DNA from: Actinopolymorpha singaporensis
GTDB taxonomy: Bacteria; Actinomycetota; Actinomycetes; Propionibacteriales; Actinopolymorphaceae
NCBI RefSeq assembly: GCF_900104745.1
Contig: NZ_LT629732.1
Coordinates: forward strand, 5,505,981-5,569,980
Length of the DNA: 64,000 bases
Reading direction: 5' to 3'
Below the pieces are notes generated by a model that had not been told where the DNA came from, searched no databases, and saw only the letters and a list, made by a program, of their open reading frames with translations. Each line of letters begins with the position of its first letter. Position 1 is the first letter of the stretch. This document shows positions 23,656-31,493 of the stretch, piece after piece. Position numbers and translations under genes: made by a program.

Positions 23656-24741
23656 TCAGCTCGCGACCGCGACCGGCCCGCCACCGGAGACGGACTCGTG
23701 CACTGCTGCCAGGATCGCGGTCACCCGCCGGCTCTCCGCGAGGCTCACCAACGGTGGTCCCCCGTCGGCGACGCAGCCGATCATGTGCCCGACGGCGTAG
23801 GCGAGCGCGCCCGCCGGCACCCCGTGCAGCACCGGCATGATCGAGATGCGTGGGTACTCGAACTCCGACGGCGTGGCCACCTCGAGCTGGTCGTCCTTGC
23901 GGTCCAGGTGCACTACGCCGTGCTCGCCGACCACCTCGACGAACGAGTCCGTCATCGTCGGGTAGGTGTCGGGGTAGATCCAGCAGGACTCGAACGTCGC
24001 CACCGCTCCGGATGCGAACCGCACCTGCGCCTGGATGGCGTCCGGGGTGCGCACACCCTGCCCGTCGAGCACTCCCCGGACAGCCGTGGCGTACACCTCG
24101 ACCGCGCGGTCCTCGCCGAAGAACCAGCACACCAGGTCGATGTCGTGGCTGGACAGGAACCACGCGGGCGTGGTGTCGGCCGCCCAGGACAGCATCTGCG
24201 TGGGCACGTGGATCCGGTCGTTCTTGCGTGCGTACGCCATCCGCGGCCGGCCGATCCGGCCCGCCTCGATCGCGGCCTTCGCCTGCGCGTAGCTCGGGAT
24301 CCAGCGGTGGTTGAACGACGTCATCGCCGTGACGCCGGACCGCTCGACGGCTGCGATCACCTTGTCGGCGTCCGCCAGGCTGGTGGCCAGCGGCTTCTCC
24401 ACCAGGATCGCCTTGCCGGCCAGCGCGGCCTCGACCGCGATCGGCGTGTGCAGGTGGTCCGGGGTGGCCACGATCACCAGGTCGACGTCGGTACGCCGAA
24501 GCAGCGTGCGGTAGTCGTCGGTGGCCACTTCCGCGCCGTGGCGGCGGGCGACCTCACGTGCGGCCGTGTCGGGAACGCTGGCCACCCCGACCAGCCTCGC
24601 GCGCGGGTCGGCGGCCACCACCGCCGCGTGGGCGGCGCCCATCACGCCGGCGCCGACGACCGCGACACCGACGCCCGGGACACGACCGCCCGCGACACCG
24701 ACGCCCGGGACACCGATCGGAGGGTGCGCGTTCTCCGCCAT
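23656..24741 (-). CDS. Gfo/Idh/MocA-family NAD(P)-dependent oxidoreductase
   Basis: A 361-residue sugar or inositol dehydrogenase-like protein. It has an N-terminal Rossmann fold (VVGAGVMGAAHA), ATPDHLHTPIAVEAALAGKAILVEKPLA with the catalytic EKP lysine, and a C-terminal GFO_IDH_MocA domain (SSHDIDLVCWFFGED). The ATG at 24741 is chosen, but the first 25 residues repeat VPGVGVA because of a 23-nt DNA duplication, so a GTG start inside the duplication is possible. A LacI-type operator lies 4-17 nt before the ATG. It is divergent from the amino-sugar operon and probably acts in the same pathway; the substrate is not identifiable. Confidence 0.88.
   Translation of the reverse strand: MAENAHPPIGVPGVGVAGGRVPGVGVAVVGAGVMGAAHAAVVAADPRARLVGVASVPDTAAREVARRHGAEVATDDYRTLLRRTDVDLVIVATPDHLHTPIAVEAALAGKAILVEKPLATSLADADKVIAAVERSGVTAMTSFNHRWIPSYAQAKAAIEAGRIGRPRMAYARKNDRIHVPTQMLSWAADTTPAWFLSSHDIDLVCWFFGEDRAVEVYATAVRGVLDGQGVRTPDAIQAQVRFASGAVATFESCWIYPDTYPTMTDSFVEVVGEHGVVHLDRKDDQLEVATPSEFEYPRISIMPVLHGVPAGALAYAVGHMIGCVADGGPPLVSLAESRRVTAILAAVHESVSGGGPVAVAS
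24661..24713. repeat. 23-nt direct repeat inside the oxidoreductase N-terminus
   Basis: Identical 23-nt copies at 24661-24683 and 24691-24713 (period 30 nt, 10 codons). They duplicate the VPGVGVA peptide at the first Rossmann strand of the encoded enzyme. Confidence 0.85.
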
Positions 24742-24744
24742 GCC

Positions 24745-24758
24745 TGCAAACGGTTGCA
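24745..24758. promoter_or_regulatory. LacI-family operator 1 (TGCAAACGGTTGCA)
   Basis: A 14-bp near-perfect dyad around a central CG matches the general LacI/GalR operator pattern. It lies just upstream of the oxidoreductase start. A second copy faces the amino-sugar operon. No LacI-family gene is in the window. Confidence 0.75.
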
Positions 24759-24791
24759 CACCATGCCCGGACGAACAACGCCGCCAGGTTT

Positions 24792-24801
24792 CCGATATCG
24801 G
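24792..24801. promoter_or_regulatory. Palindrome CCGATATCGG between the two LacI-type operators
   Basis: A perfect 10-bp dyad placed midway in the divergent promoter region. It may be a second regulator site or chance; only the symmetry is seen. Confidence 0.3.
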
Positions 24802-24831
24802 CAAGGGCACCTGCCCGATCCGTGATTGACG

Positions 24832-24845
24832 CGCAACCGCTTGCA
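24832..24845. promoter_or_regulatory. LacI-family operator 2 (TGCAAGCGGTTGCG on the minus strand)
   Basis: This 14-bp dyad shares the TGCAA-CGGTTGC core with operator 1 and lies 44 bp before the leader ORF of the amino-sugar operon. The two centres are 87 bp apart, which would allow repression by looping. Confidence 0.7.
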
Positions 24846-24888
24846 CGAAAGACTTGTCGGTCATCCATGCCCGGTGCGGAGGAGTGAC

Positions 24889-24984
24889 ATGGGGACCCCC
24901 GACAGCGCAGCACTGGTCGCGGCCATGTCGCAGGAGGACCCCTGTCCGGCGGAGGAGACGCGCGAGGTGACCTCGCGTGCCTGA
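24889..24984 (+). CDS. 31-residue leader ORF ahead of the AGE epimerase gene
   Basis: ATG at 24889 has the best ribosome site of the locus (GGAGGAG about 5 nt upstream) and opens a 31-codon frame, MGTPDSAALVAAMSQEDP followed by CPAEETREVTSRA. It ends in a TGA at 24982-24984 that overlaps the GTG start of the epimerase (24977) by 8 nt. The epimerase start has no comparable ribosome site, so its translation may depend on ribosomes ending this ORF. No homologue is recognised. It could be a coupling leader or a true small protein; an internal GTG/ATG start for the epimerase is the alternative. Confidence 0.5.
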   Translation: MGTPDSAALVAAMSQEDPCPAEETREVTSRA

Positions 24985-26413
24985 GACACCTGAGACACCT
25001 GCGACGACCGGTTTCGACGGTCCCGACAGCACAGGCGCGGCGGAGTCCGGTGAGTACGCCGGAGTCGTCGACCATCTGGTGCACGACGTGCTGGCCTGGT
25101 GGCTGCGGAACGCGCCGGACCGCATCCGTGGCGGCGTCTTCACCTGCTGGGACAACTCCGGTGAGCACCTGCTGTCCACCGACAAGTACACCTGGTCCCA
25201 GGGACGCTGGATCTGGTTGCTGGCAAGCGCCGCCGACGCACTCGAACGCGGCGTGCTCACCGGGCAAGACGTGCTTGACGCCGCGGACCTGCGTGCACTC
25301 GCCGGGCAGAGCGCGGCCTTCGTTCGTAGGCACGCGGTGCTGCCGGACGCGACCACGGCGTACGTCACCGATGCCGCCGGAACCCCGCACGAGCCCACTC
25401 CCGGGGCCGGACTGCACACCAGCGTCTTCGCCGACTGTTTCGTCGCACTCGGCCTGGCCGCCTGGGCACGGGTCGGCCCGACCTGCGAGGCCGCCGACGC
25501 CGACGACGCCGCTGAGGCCGCCGAGGCGGGCAAGCTGGCGTTGACACTGCTCGAGTCCGCCGCGGCAAGGGTCCGGGGCGGGCAGGCGCGCACGGACCCG
25601 TACCCGATCCACCGGGACTTCGCGGCGCTGTCGTTGCCGATGATCTGCGTGGGCACGGCGACGGAGGTCCACCGGGCAACCGGCAGCCACACCAACGACG
25701 GCCCGGCCGCCGCCATCGCCGCCGAGGCGGCGGCCATGATCGCGCGCGAACTGCGCGCGGGCCACGACCTTCGGGAGCTGGTCCCCCGCGTCCCGGGCCG
25801 CGACGACACCCTGCTGGCCCGGCACCGTACACCAGGGCACGCCCTGGAATGTCTGTGGTTCCTGGTGCACGCGGCGGACAGCGTGCCGGGCGTGCAGGCG
25901 GCGCTCGGTGGCGGCGCGTTCGGCGCGGACGGCGACCGGGCGTGGATTCCGGAGGCCGCCCTGCACGCCTTGCGGATCGGCTGGGACGACGAGCACGGCG
26001 GACTGCTCCGCTACGTCGACCTTGATGGCGGCCCGCCCCGCGGCCGGACGCTCGACGACCCCTACGAGGTGCTGGTCCGCGAGACCTGGGACACCAAGCT
26101 GTGGTGGCCACACGCCGAGGCGTTGTACGCGACGCGGCTGCTGGCCGGGCGGTTTCCGGCGTATGCACCCGAACTCTCAGGATGGCACGAGCGGCTGCGA
26201 AGCTACACCTACGGCACGTTCCCGGCGGGTCGTGGGAGGGAGTGGGTGCAGATTCGTTCGCGCGACGGCGCACCACTGAACCGCACGGTCGCCCTGCCGG
26301 TGAAGGACCCGTTCCACATCGCCCGCGCGCTGCTGCTCCAGGCCGAACTCCTCGCCGCGACCGGCGACGCCGGCCATCGAACACCCAACGACGTCGAGAG
26401 GAAACACCAGTGA
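24977..26413 (+). CDS. AGE-family epimerase/isomerase (N-acylglucosamine 2-epimerase-like)
   Basis: A 478-residue (alpha/alpha)6-barrel protein. Family features are TWSQGRWIWLLASAAD, HRDFAALSLPMICVG, the catalytic-type histidine segment TPGHALECLWFL and WDTKLWWPHAEALYA. AGE relatives epimerise N-acetylglucosamine/N-acetylmannosamine, cellobiose or mannose. With NagB- and NagA-like genes directly downstream, an amino-sugar substrate is the best guess. The N-terminal 25 residues contain a PETPETPATT repeat and are probably unstructured. The GTG start overlaps the leader ORF by 8 nt; the stop overlaps the next GTG (GTGA). No signal peptide is present. Confidence 0.85.
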   Translation: MPETPETPATTGFDGPDSTGAAESGEYAGVVDHLVHDVLAWWLRNAPDRIRGGVFTCWDNSGEHLLSTDKYTWSQGRWIWLLASAADALERGVLTGQDVLDAADLRALAGQSAAFVRRHAVLPDATTAYVTDAAGTPHEPTPGAGLHTSVFADCFVALGLAAWARVGPTCEAADADDAAEAAEAGKLALTLLESAAARVRGGQARTDPYPIHRDFAALSLPMICVGTATEVHRATGSHTNDGPAAAIAAEAAAMIARELRAGHDLRELVPRVPGRDDTLLARHRTPGHALECLWFLVHAADSVPGVQAALGGGAFGADGDRAWIPEAALHALRIGWDDEHGGLLRYVDLDGGPPRGRTLDDPYEVLVRETWDTKLWWPHAEALYATRLLAGRFPAYAPELSGWHERLRSYTYGTFPAGRGREWVQIRSRDGAPLNRTVALPVKDPFHIARALLLQAELLAATGDAGHRTPNDVERKHQ

Positions 26414-27153
26414 CCGAACCGATCGTCCGCGTCTTTCCCGACCGAGCGAGTCTCGGCTACGCGGCGGCGGCCGACATCGCCGCGCAGCTGCGCGAGCGCC
26501 TGAGCTACCAGAACTCGGTGCGGATGGTGTTCGCCGCGGCCCCGAGCCAGCAGGAGACCCTGGACGCGCTCGTGGCGGAGGTGGGCATCGACTGGACGCG
26601 GGTGACCGCGTTCCAGATGGACGACTACATCGGCCTGCCGCAGGAGGCGCCGCAGCGGTTCGGGCAGTGGCTTCGCCAGGCGATCTTCGACCGGGTGCCG
26701 TTCAAGGAGGTGCACCTGATGCGCACCGACGGCGACCCCGGCCGGCGGGCGCGGGAGTACGCCGACCTGCTGGCGGCCGAGCCGATCGACCTGGTGTGCC
26801 TGGGCATCGGCGTCAACGGGCACATCGCGTTCAACGACCCACCGGTCGCCGACTTCGCCGACCCGGAGGCGGTGAAGGTGGTCGAGCTCGACGACACCTG
26901 CCGCCAACAACAGGTTGACGACGGCTGCTTCCCCACCTTCGACGACGTTCCACCGCGAGCGCTCACCCTGACGGTGCCCCGGTTGCTGCAGGCCGACCAC
27001 CTGTTCTGTGTCGTGCCGGGAAGGGCCAAGGCGGAGGCCGTCCGGCGCACGCTGAACGACCCGATCGGCGAGGCCTGCCCGGCGACGGCGTTGCGTACGC
27101 ACCCCTCCTGCGTCCTCTACCTCGACCAGGACTCCGCCGGTGCGCTCGACTGA
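26410..27153 (+). CDS. NagB-like glucosamine-6-phosphate deaminase/isomerase family protein
   Basis: A 247-residue member of the NagB/6-phosphogluconolactonase superfamily. The segment FQMDDYIGLP matches the NagB MDEYVGL region, and LGIGVNGHIAFNDPP matches the active-site loop. Classical NagB has D-G-H...N-E there (D141, H143, E148 in E. coli); this protein has N136, H138 and D143. That form is seen in a NagB-like subfamily of uncertain substrate. It is coupled by GTGA to the epimerase gene and overlaps the NagA-like gene by 14 nt. It probably deaminates or isomerises an amino-sugar phosphate, but the canonical reaction should not be assumed. Confidence 0.85.
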   Translation: MTEPIVRVFPDRASLGYAAAADIAAQLRERLSYQNSVRMVFAAAPSQQETLDALVAEVGIDWTRVTAFQMDDYIGLPQEAPQRFGQWLRQAIFDRVPFKEVHLMRTDGDPGRRAREYADLLAAEPIDLVCLGIGVNGHIAFNDPPVADFADPEAVKVVELDDTCRQQQVDDGCFPTFDDVPPRALTLTVPRLLQADHLFCVVPGRAKAEAVRRTLNDPIGEACPATALRTHPSCVLYLDQDSAGALD

Positions 27154-28342
27154 ACCCGGGGCGGGTCCGGAGAACCCGCGTCGCACCTTCGAGATCGCCG
27201 GCCGCGACCCGGCAACCGGCCGGTGGTGCACCGTCGAGGTGGCGGACGGACGGATCACGCAGGTCCACGTCGACAACGCCGACACCGGCAACGAGGACGG
27301 ATCCCAACCCTGGTTGGCTCCTGGCCTGGTCGACCTGCAGGTCAACGGCTTCGCCGGCTTCGACGTGAACGCCGCAGAGGCCGGACCGGACACGATCGGC
27401 GCGATGGTGCGGGCGCTGTGGAAGGTCGGGGTCACCACGGTGGTGCCGACCATCGTCACCGCCTCGGAGGACCACATCCTCACCTGCCTGCGCAGGGTGG
27501 CGGAGGCGCGTGCGAGCGACCCGATGGTGCGGCACGCCGTTCCGTACGTCCACGTGGAGGGCCCGCACCTCTCACCGGAGGACGGGCCGCGCGGCGTGCA
27601 CGACGCCGAGCAGATCCGCCCGCCGGACGTCGCGGAGTTCGACCGCTGGCAGGAGGCGGGCGAGGGCCTGGTGGGCATGGTCACCATGTCGCCGCACTTC
27701 GACGGCAGTCCGTCGTACGTTCGCGCGCTCGTCGACCGCGGGGTGCGGGTGTCGATCGGCCACACCAGCGCCACCCCCGAGCAGATCCACGCGGCCGCCG
27801 ACGCCGGCGCGAGTCTGTCGACGCACCTCGGCAACGGTGCGCACGCGGTGCTCCCCCGCCATCCCAACTACGTGTGGGCGCAACTCGCCGACGACCGGCT
27901 CACCGCCGGCTTCATCGCCGACGGGCACCACCTGCCGGCCGACACGCTGGTCGCCATGCTCGCCGCCAAGGGCCCGGCCCGGTCGGTCCTGGTGTCGGAC
28001 GCCACCACCCTCGCCGGCTCTCCGCCCGGGGTCTACCAGACGCCCGTAGGCGGGGCGGTGGAACTGTCCGCTGACGGGCGGCTCTCCCACGTCGGCACAC
28101 CCTACCTCGCCGGCGCGGCGCGGCCGGTCACCGACGGCGTGGCACACGTGGCGAACCTCGGGCGGTTCTCCCTCGCCGAGGCACTGGCGCTGGCGACGAG
28201 TTCGCCGGGACGGTTCGTGGGTGGGCGCGGCCGGCTGGAAGCGGGTGCGCCCGCGGACCTGGTGACGTTCCACTGGAGCCCGGGCAACCCGACCTTGACA
28301 GTGGACAGCGTCACGGTCGCCGGAACGCCGGTGGTGGGGTGA
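27140..28342 (+). CDS. NagA-like N-acetylglucosamine-6-phosphate deacetylase (amidohydrolase)
   Basis: A 400-residue TIM-barrel amidohydrolase. The NagA landmarks are WLAPGLVDLQVNGFAGFDVN, the metal-ligand Glu in HVEGPHLS, GHTSATPEQIHAAADAGA, STHLGNGAHAV, FIADGHHLP and the catalytic Asp in LVSDATTLAG. The GLGNGA/HPN loop differs from the THLFNAM form of classical NagA. The start at GTG 27140 overlaps the previous gene by 14 nt; its ribosome site would lie inside that gene. It should remove an acyl group from an amino sugar or sugar phosphate. The stop overlaps the next gene by 4 nt. Confidence 0.87.
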   Translation: MRSTEPGAGPENPRRTFEIAGRDPATGRWCTVEVADGRITQVHVDNADTGNEDGSQPWLAPGLVDLQVNGFAGFDVNAAEAGPDTIGAMVRALWKVGVTTVVPTIVTASEDHILTCLRRVAEARASDPMVRHAVPYVHVEGPHLSPEDGPRGVHDAEQIRPPDVAEFDRWQEAGEGLVGMVTMSPHFDGSPSYVRALVDRGVRVSIGHTSATPEQIHAAADAGASLSTHLGNGAHAVLPRHPNYVWAQLADDRLTAGFIADGHHLPADTLVAMLAAKGPARSVLVSDATTLAGSPPGVYQTPVGGAVELSADGRLSHVGTPYLAGAARPVTDGVAHVANLGRFSLAEALALATSSPGRFVGGRGRLEAGAPADLVTFHWSPGNPTLTVDSVTVAGTPVVG

Positions 28343-29523
28343 GCCGGCTCGGCGGGGTGAGCCTGGTCGGCGCGGCGACGGTGGACGTCACCCCGCCGGC
28401 CGGGCTGGCGATGTCCGGCTTCCTCGCACGCACCTCCCCTGCGACCGGGACGCACGACCCGCTGACCGTCCGCACGGTGACCGTCGGCGGCACCGCGGTG
28501 GTCACGGTGGACGCCTGCGGCCTGCACGAGGACACCTGCCGCCGGGTCCGCGAACGCCTGCTCGGCGGCGAGATCCCCAACCTCGCCGACCTCCCCGTCC
28601 TCACCGAGGTGGTCGTCGCCGCCACCCACACCCACGGCGGCCCTGCGGTGGTTCCCGGCCGGCTGGGCGGTCCGGTCGACCCCGGGCACCTCCGCCTGCT
28701 GGAGGACGCCTGCGTCGACGCCGTACGCACGGCGCTCCGCGGCGCCCGTCCGGCCCGGCTGCGGTTCGGCATCGGCGCGGACCCGGGCGTTGCCCGCAAC
28801 CGGCGACGTCCCGGCGGGCCGACTGATCCTGCTCTGCCCGTGCTGGTGTGGGCGGACGAGGCCGGCGCGACGGTCACGGTCGTCACCGCGTACGCCTGCC
28901 ATCCCGTCGTACTCGGCGCGGACAACACGTTGTGGACGGCCGACTATCCCGGGGTCGTGCGCCGTCAACTCGAACTTGCCCATCCTGGTGCCGTGGCTGT
29001 CTTCCTCACCGGCTGCTGCGGCGACGTCAACACCGGCCACTCCGCCGGCTCGTCCACGCTCCAGGCGAGTGACACCCGCACCTACGCCGCGTGCGAACGC
29101 GCCGGCACGGCGATCGCGCAAGCGGCCCTTGACGCCGAGACCAGGCCGGTCGACGGGCCCGTCGGTGCACGGTCGGCCGAGGTGGGTCTCGAACGCCTGG
29201 ACGGCAGCGGCTGGACCGCCCGGGTGAGCGTGCTCGACTGGTCCGGCGTCCGGTTGGTCGCCCTGCCCGGCGAACCGTTCGCGGCCACCGCGCTGGCTAT
29301 GCGGGCCGCGGCCCCAGAACCCCTTGTGGTGTTCGGGTATGCCGACGGCTGCCCAGGGTACTTCCCCACCAGCGACGAGTACGCCGCCGGCGGATACGAG
29401 GTGGAGCAGGCGCACTTCTACTACGGCGCACAGGCGGCGTTCGCACCCGGCAGCGCGGAGCGCCTCGGTGCCGAGGCGCTCCGCCTGCTGGAGCGAGACC
29501 CCGGTCTGAACCTCACCGGCTGA
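28339..29523 (+). CDS. Neutral/alkaline ceramidase N-terminal-domain-like protein
   Basis: A 394-residue protein related to the N-terminal domain of neutral/alkaline non-lysosomal ceramidases. ATHTHGGP corresponds to the zinc-binding SHTHSGPG motif, and ACHPVVLGADN and GCCGDVNTGHS to the later active-site stretches. Ceramidases carry GDVSPN, with a nucleophilic serine, where this protein has GDVNTG, so amide hydrolysis by the standard mechanism is doubtful. There is no signal peptide, whereas true bacterial ceramidases are secreted. It is the last gene of the epimerase-NagB-NagA operon (GTGA overlap), implying a cytoplasmic hydrolase of an amino-sugar compound. Confidence 0.75.
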   Translation: MSRLGGVSLVGAATVDVTPPAGLAMSGFLARTSPATGTHDPLTVRTVTVGGTAVVTVDACGLHEDTCRRVRERLLGGEIPNLADLPVLTEVVVAATHTHGGPAVVPGRLGGPVDPGHLRLLEDACVDAVRTALRGARPARLRFGIGADPGVARNRRRPGGPTDPALPVLVWADEAGATVTVVTAYACHPVVLGADNTLWTADYPGVVRRQLELAHPGAVAVFLTGCCGDVNTGHSAGSSTLQASDTRTYAACERAGTAIAQAALDAETRPVDGPVGARSAEVGLERLDGSGWTARVSVLDWSGVRLVALPGEPFAATALAMRAAAPEPLVVFGYADGCPGYFPTSDEYAAGGYEVEQAHFYYGAQAAFAPGSAERLGAEALRLLERDPGLNLTG

Positions 29524-29555
29524 CCGCGGCCGCCGCCGGACCGGCAGCGGCCGGA

Positions 29556-29569
29556 CCGGCAGCTGCCGG
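29556..29569. terminator. GC-rich palindromic patch after the amino-sugar operon
   Basis: CCGGCAGCTGCCGG is a perfect 14-bp palindrome inside a run of CCGGACCGGCAGC repeats (about 29531-29605). It can form competing hairpins just after the stop codon and may terminate the operon. There is no T tract. Confidence 0.4.
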
Positions 29570-29771
29570 ACCCGGCGGGGGCCGGACCCGGCAGCGGCCC
29601 GACAGGCGGCGCCGCCGTGGTGTCGGCGAGTTCGACCGCCTCCTCCGAGGCCACCTGGTAGACCATCGCCGTCGGCCCGAAGCGCTTCCGACGGGGCCGC
29701 CGAGGAGCGATCCGGGAGGGAACGGACGCACTGCCCGCGCCTCGGTCGACAGAGCACGTACGGCGGAGTTA

Positions 29772-29793
29772 CGATACGCGGCGTGTCGTATCG
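29772..29793. promoter_or_regulatory. TetR-type operator overlapping the start of the TetR gene
   Basis: Perfect 7-bp arms CGATACG (29772-29778) and CGTATCG (29787-29793) are separated by 8 bp; the GTG start (29783) lies between them. Size and position fit autorepression by the encoded TetR protein. Confidence 0.65.
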
Positions 29794-30454
29794 AAATGAA
29801 GCGCGGGAGCCGCTCAGCCGTGGCCGCCCACGAGACGAGCTCCTGGAGCAGCGCATCGTCGCTGCCGTGAGCTCGCTGTTGTCCGAGAAGGGCTACGACG
29901 GTGTCACCTTCGAGGAGGTGGCGCGTCGCTGCGGAGCTTCGAAGGCGAGCCTGTATCGGCGCTGGAAGTCCAAGCGGGACATGGTGATCGCCACGCTGAA
30001 GGCCGGCCCCGTGCAGTACGACCCGGCCGAGGCGATCGACACCGGCAGCCTGCGAGACGACCTGCTGGCGTTGTGCCGCCGCCTCGACCGGACCATGCGT
30101 TCGGCCGACAGCCGGACCGCGATGCTGCTTCTGCAGGCCGGGCTCGAGGACCCCGAGCTCTGCGACGCGATCGAGACGGCAGTCGGCCCGACCGGCGCTC
30201 GGCTGCCTCTCCAGGTGATCGATGCCGCGGTCGCCCGCGGCGAACTTCCCGCCGGCGTCTCCCCCTTCCCCTTCGACGAGGTGGTCGGCGCGGTCCTGCT
30301 GCTCCGCAGGGTCAACGGCCTGCTCGTCGACGAGGAGTACCTCGCCGTCCTCGTCGACACCGTCGTGCTGCCCGCGTTGCGTGCGACCACCAACGCCAAC
30401 AGCAGTCTCCCTGCCGGAATCTTCTCCGGCCACCCGTCAAGCCAGAACCCGTAA
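29783..30454 (+). CDS. TetR/AcrR-family transcriptional regulator
   Basis: A 223-residue repressor with an N-terminal TetR HTH at about residues 22-65 (VTFEEVARRCGASKASLYRRWKSK) and a C-terminal ligand domain of the TetR_C_11/16 type. The next gene, a hydrolase, starts 28 nt downstream, so the pair is likely one autoregulated unit. The ligand may be the hydrolase substrate. A 22-bp palindrome spans the start codon, supporting direct autorepression. The C-terminal 15 residues are polar and variable. Confidence 0.88.
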   Translation: MSYRNEAREPLSRGRPRDELLEQRIVAAVSSLLSEKGYDGVTFEEVARRCGASKASLYRRWKSKRDMVIATLKAGPVQYDPAEAIDTGSLRDDLLALCRRLDRTMRSADSRTAMLLLQAGLEDPELCDAIETAVGPTGARLPLQVIDAAVARGELPAGVSPFPFDEVVGAVLLLRRVNGLLVDEEYLAVLVDTVVLPALRATTNANSSLPAGIFSGHPSSQNP

Positions 30455-30482
30455 TCCCCGCCCGTCGGGTGAAGGAGAACCA

Positions 30483-31388
30483 GTGAACACCCCTGTCATC
30501 GAAGGCTTCGACTACCGGACCATCCCCGGCGCAGACGGCATCTGCCTCAACGTCGCGGTGGGAGGCAACGGGCCGGCCGTGGTCCTCCTGCACGGTTTTC
30601 CCCAGAACCACTACATGTGGCGGTACGTCGCCCGGCAGCTCGCCGGCAGCCACACGGTGATCGCACCCGACCTGCGTGGCTACGGCAGCAGCGACAAGCC
30701 CCCGGGCGCACGGCCGGAGACGTACTCCAAGCGCACGATGGCGGGCGACATCGTCCACGTCGCGACTGCTCTCGGCTTCGACCACTTCGGCCTCGTCGGG
30801 CATGACCGCGGGGCGCTCGTCGCGGTCCGCGCGGGCCTGGACCACCCCCACGTCGTGGACTACCTCGGCATCCTGGACGTGCTTCCGACCCTGGACACGT
30901 GGGCGGTCCTGCAGGGTGTCGACGCCAAGGTCGCCTGGCACCTGTACCTCATGGCCCAGCCCGCGGGTCTGCCCGAGAAGATGATCGCCGCGGTCGCCCC
31001 GGAGTTCTTCGGGTCCTTCCTGGACGCCTGGGACCCCGGCGGCTCGGCCTTCACCGCACAGGAGCGCGACTACTACGTCGACAGTTCGGTCGCCGCCGTC
31101 GACTCCATCGTGGCCGACTACCGGGCAACCGCCACCGTCGACCTCGACATGGACCAGGCCGACCGGGCACGAGGGGCGCAGCTGACCATGCCCGTGGCCG
31201 TCATCTCGCAGGACTGGGGCTCACAGCTCGGCTTCGACGCCGCCTCGTTGTGGAAGGCTTGGGCGCCCGACCTGACCTACCAGGCCACCACCTCCGGCCA
31301 CTTCATGGCAGAGGAGAACCCGGCCGAGATCACCGCGTTCGTCACGGCGCTCGCCGGACGCGCCACCGACGGCCACAACCGATCCTGA
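30483..31388 (+). CDS. Alpha/beta hydrolase, haloacetate dehalogenase/epoxide hydrolase-like
   Basis: A 301-residue alpha/beta hydrolase. The nucleophile is D108 in GHDRGA, the oxyanion-hole loop is HGFPQNHYMW, the acid is probably D132 in LDVLPT, and the base histidine lies in SGHFMAEENP. Overall it resembles fluoroacetate dehalogenases (YxHWxFLAQPxxLPE region). Two substrate residues known from that family differ: the second carboxylate-binding Arg (HDRGAR) is L112 here, and the Trp of the His-Trp halide pair is L154. The substrate is therefore probably another halide, ester or epoxide. GGTGAAGGAGAACC gives a ribosome site before the GTG. Confidence 0.83.
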   Translation: MNTPVIEGFDYRTIPGADGICLNVAVGGNGPAVVLLHGFPQNHYMWRYVARQLAGSHTVIAPDLRGYGSSDKPPGARPETYSKRTMAGDIVHVATALGFDHFGLVGHDRGALVAVRAGLDHPHVVDYLGILDVLPTLDTWAVLQGVDAKVAWHLYLMAQPAGLPEKMIAAVAPEFFGSFLDAWDPGGSAFTAQERDYYVDSSVAAVDSIVADYRATATVDLDMDQADRARGAQLTMPVAVISQDWGSQLGFDAASLWKAWAPDLTYQATTSGHFMAEENPAEITAFVTALAGRATDGHNRS

Positions 31389-31392
31389 CCAA

Positions 31393-31432
31393 GGCGCCAG
31401 GGGCCCATCGATCACGGCGGACCCCTGGCGCC
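31393..31432. terminator. Hairpin between convergent hydrolase and nadC genes
   Basis: Arms GGCGCCAGGGG (31393-31403) and CCCCTGGCGCC (31422-31432) pair perfectly over 11 bp with an 18-nt loop. It starts 5 nt after the hydrolase stop. No T tract follows on either strand, as is common in high-GC actinobacteria. Confidence 0.7.
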
Positions 31433-31493
31433 ACGTCAACCGCAGACGTTCGTCGCTCGCGTCGCCGGCGCTCGCGTCGCGACTCCCCTTGGC

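Noticed and set aside
29421-29666. 81-codon minus-strand frame beginning MVYQVASEEA
   Set aside because: It runs through GC repeats into the ceramidase-like gene, lacks a ribosome site and becomes a repeat-derived Gly/Arg sequence.
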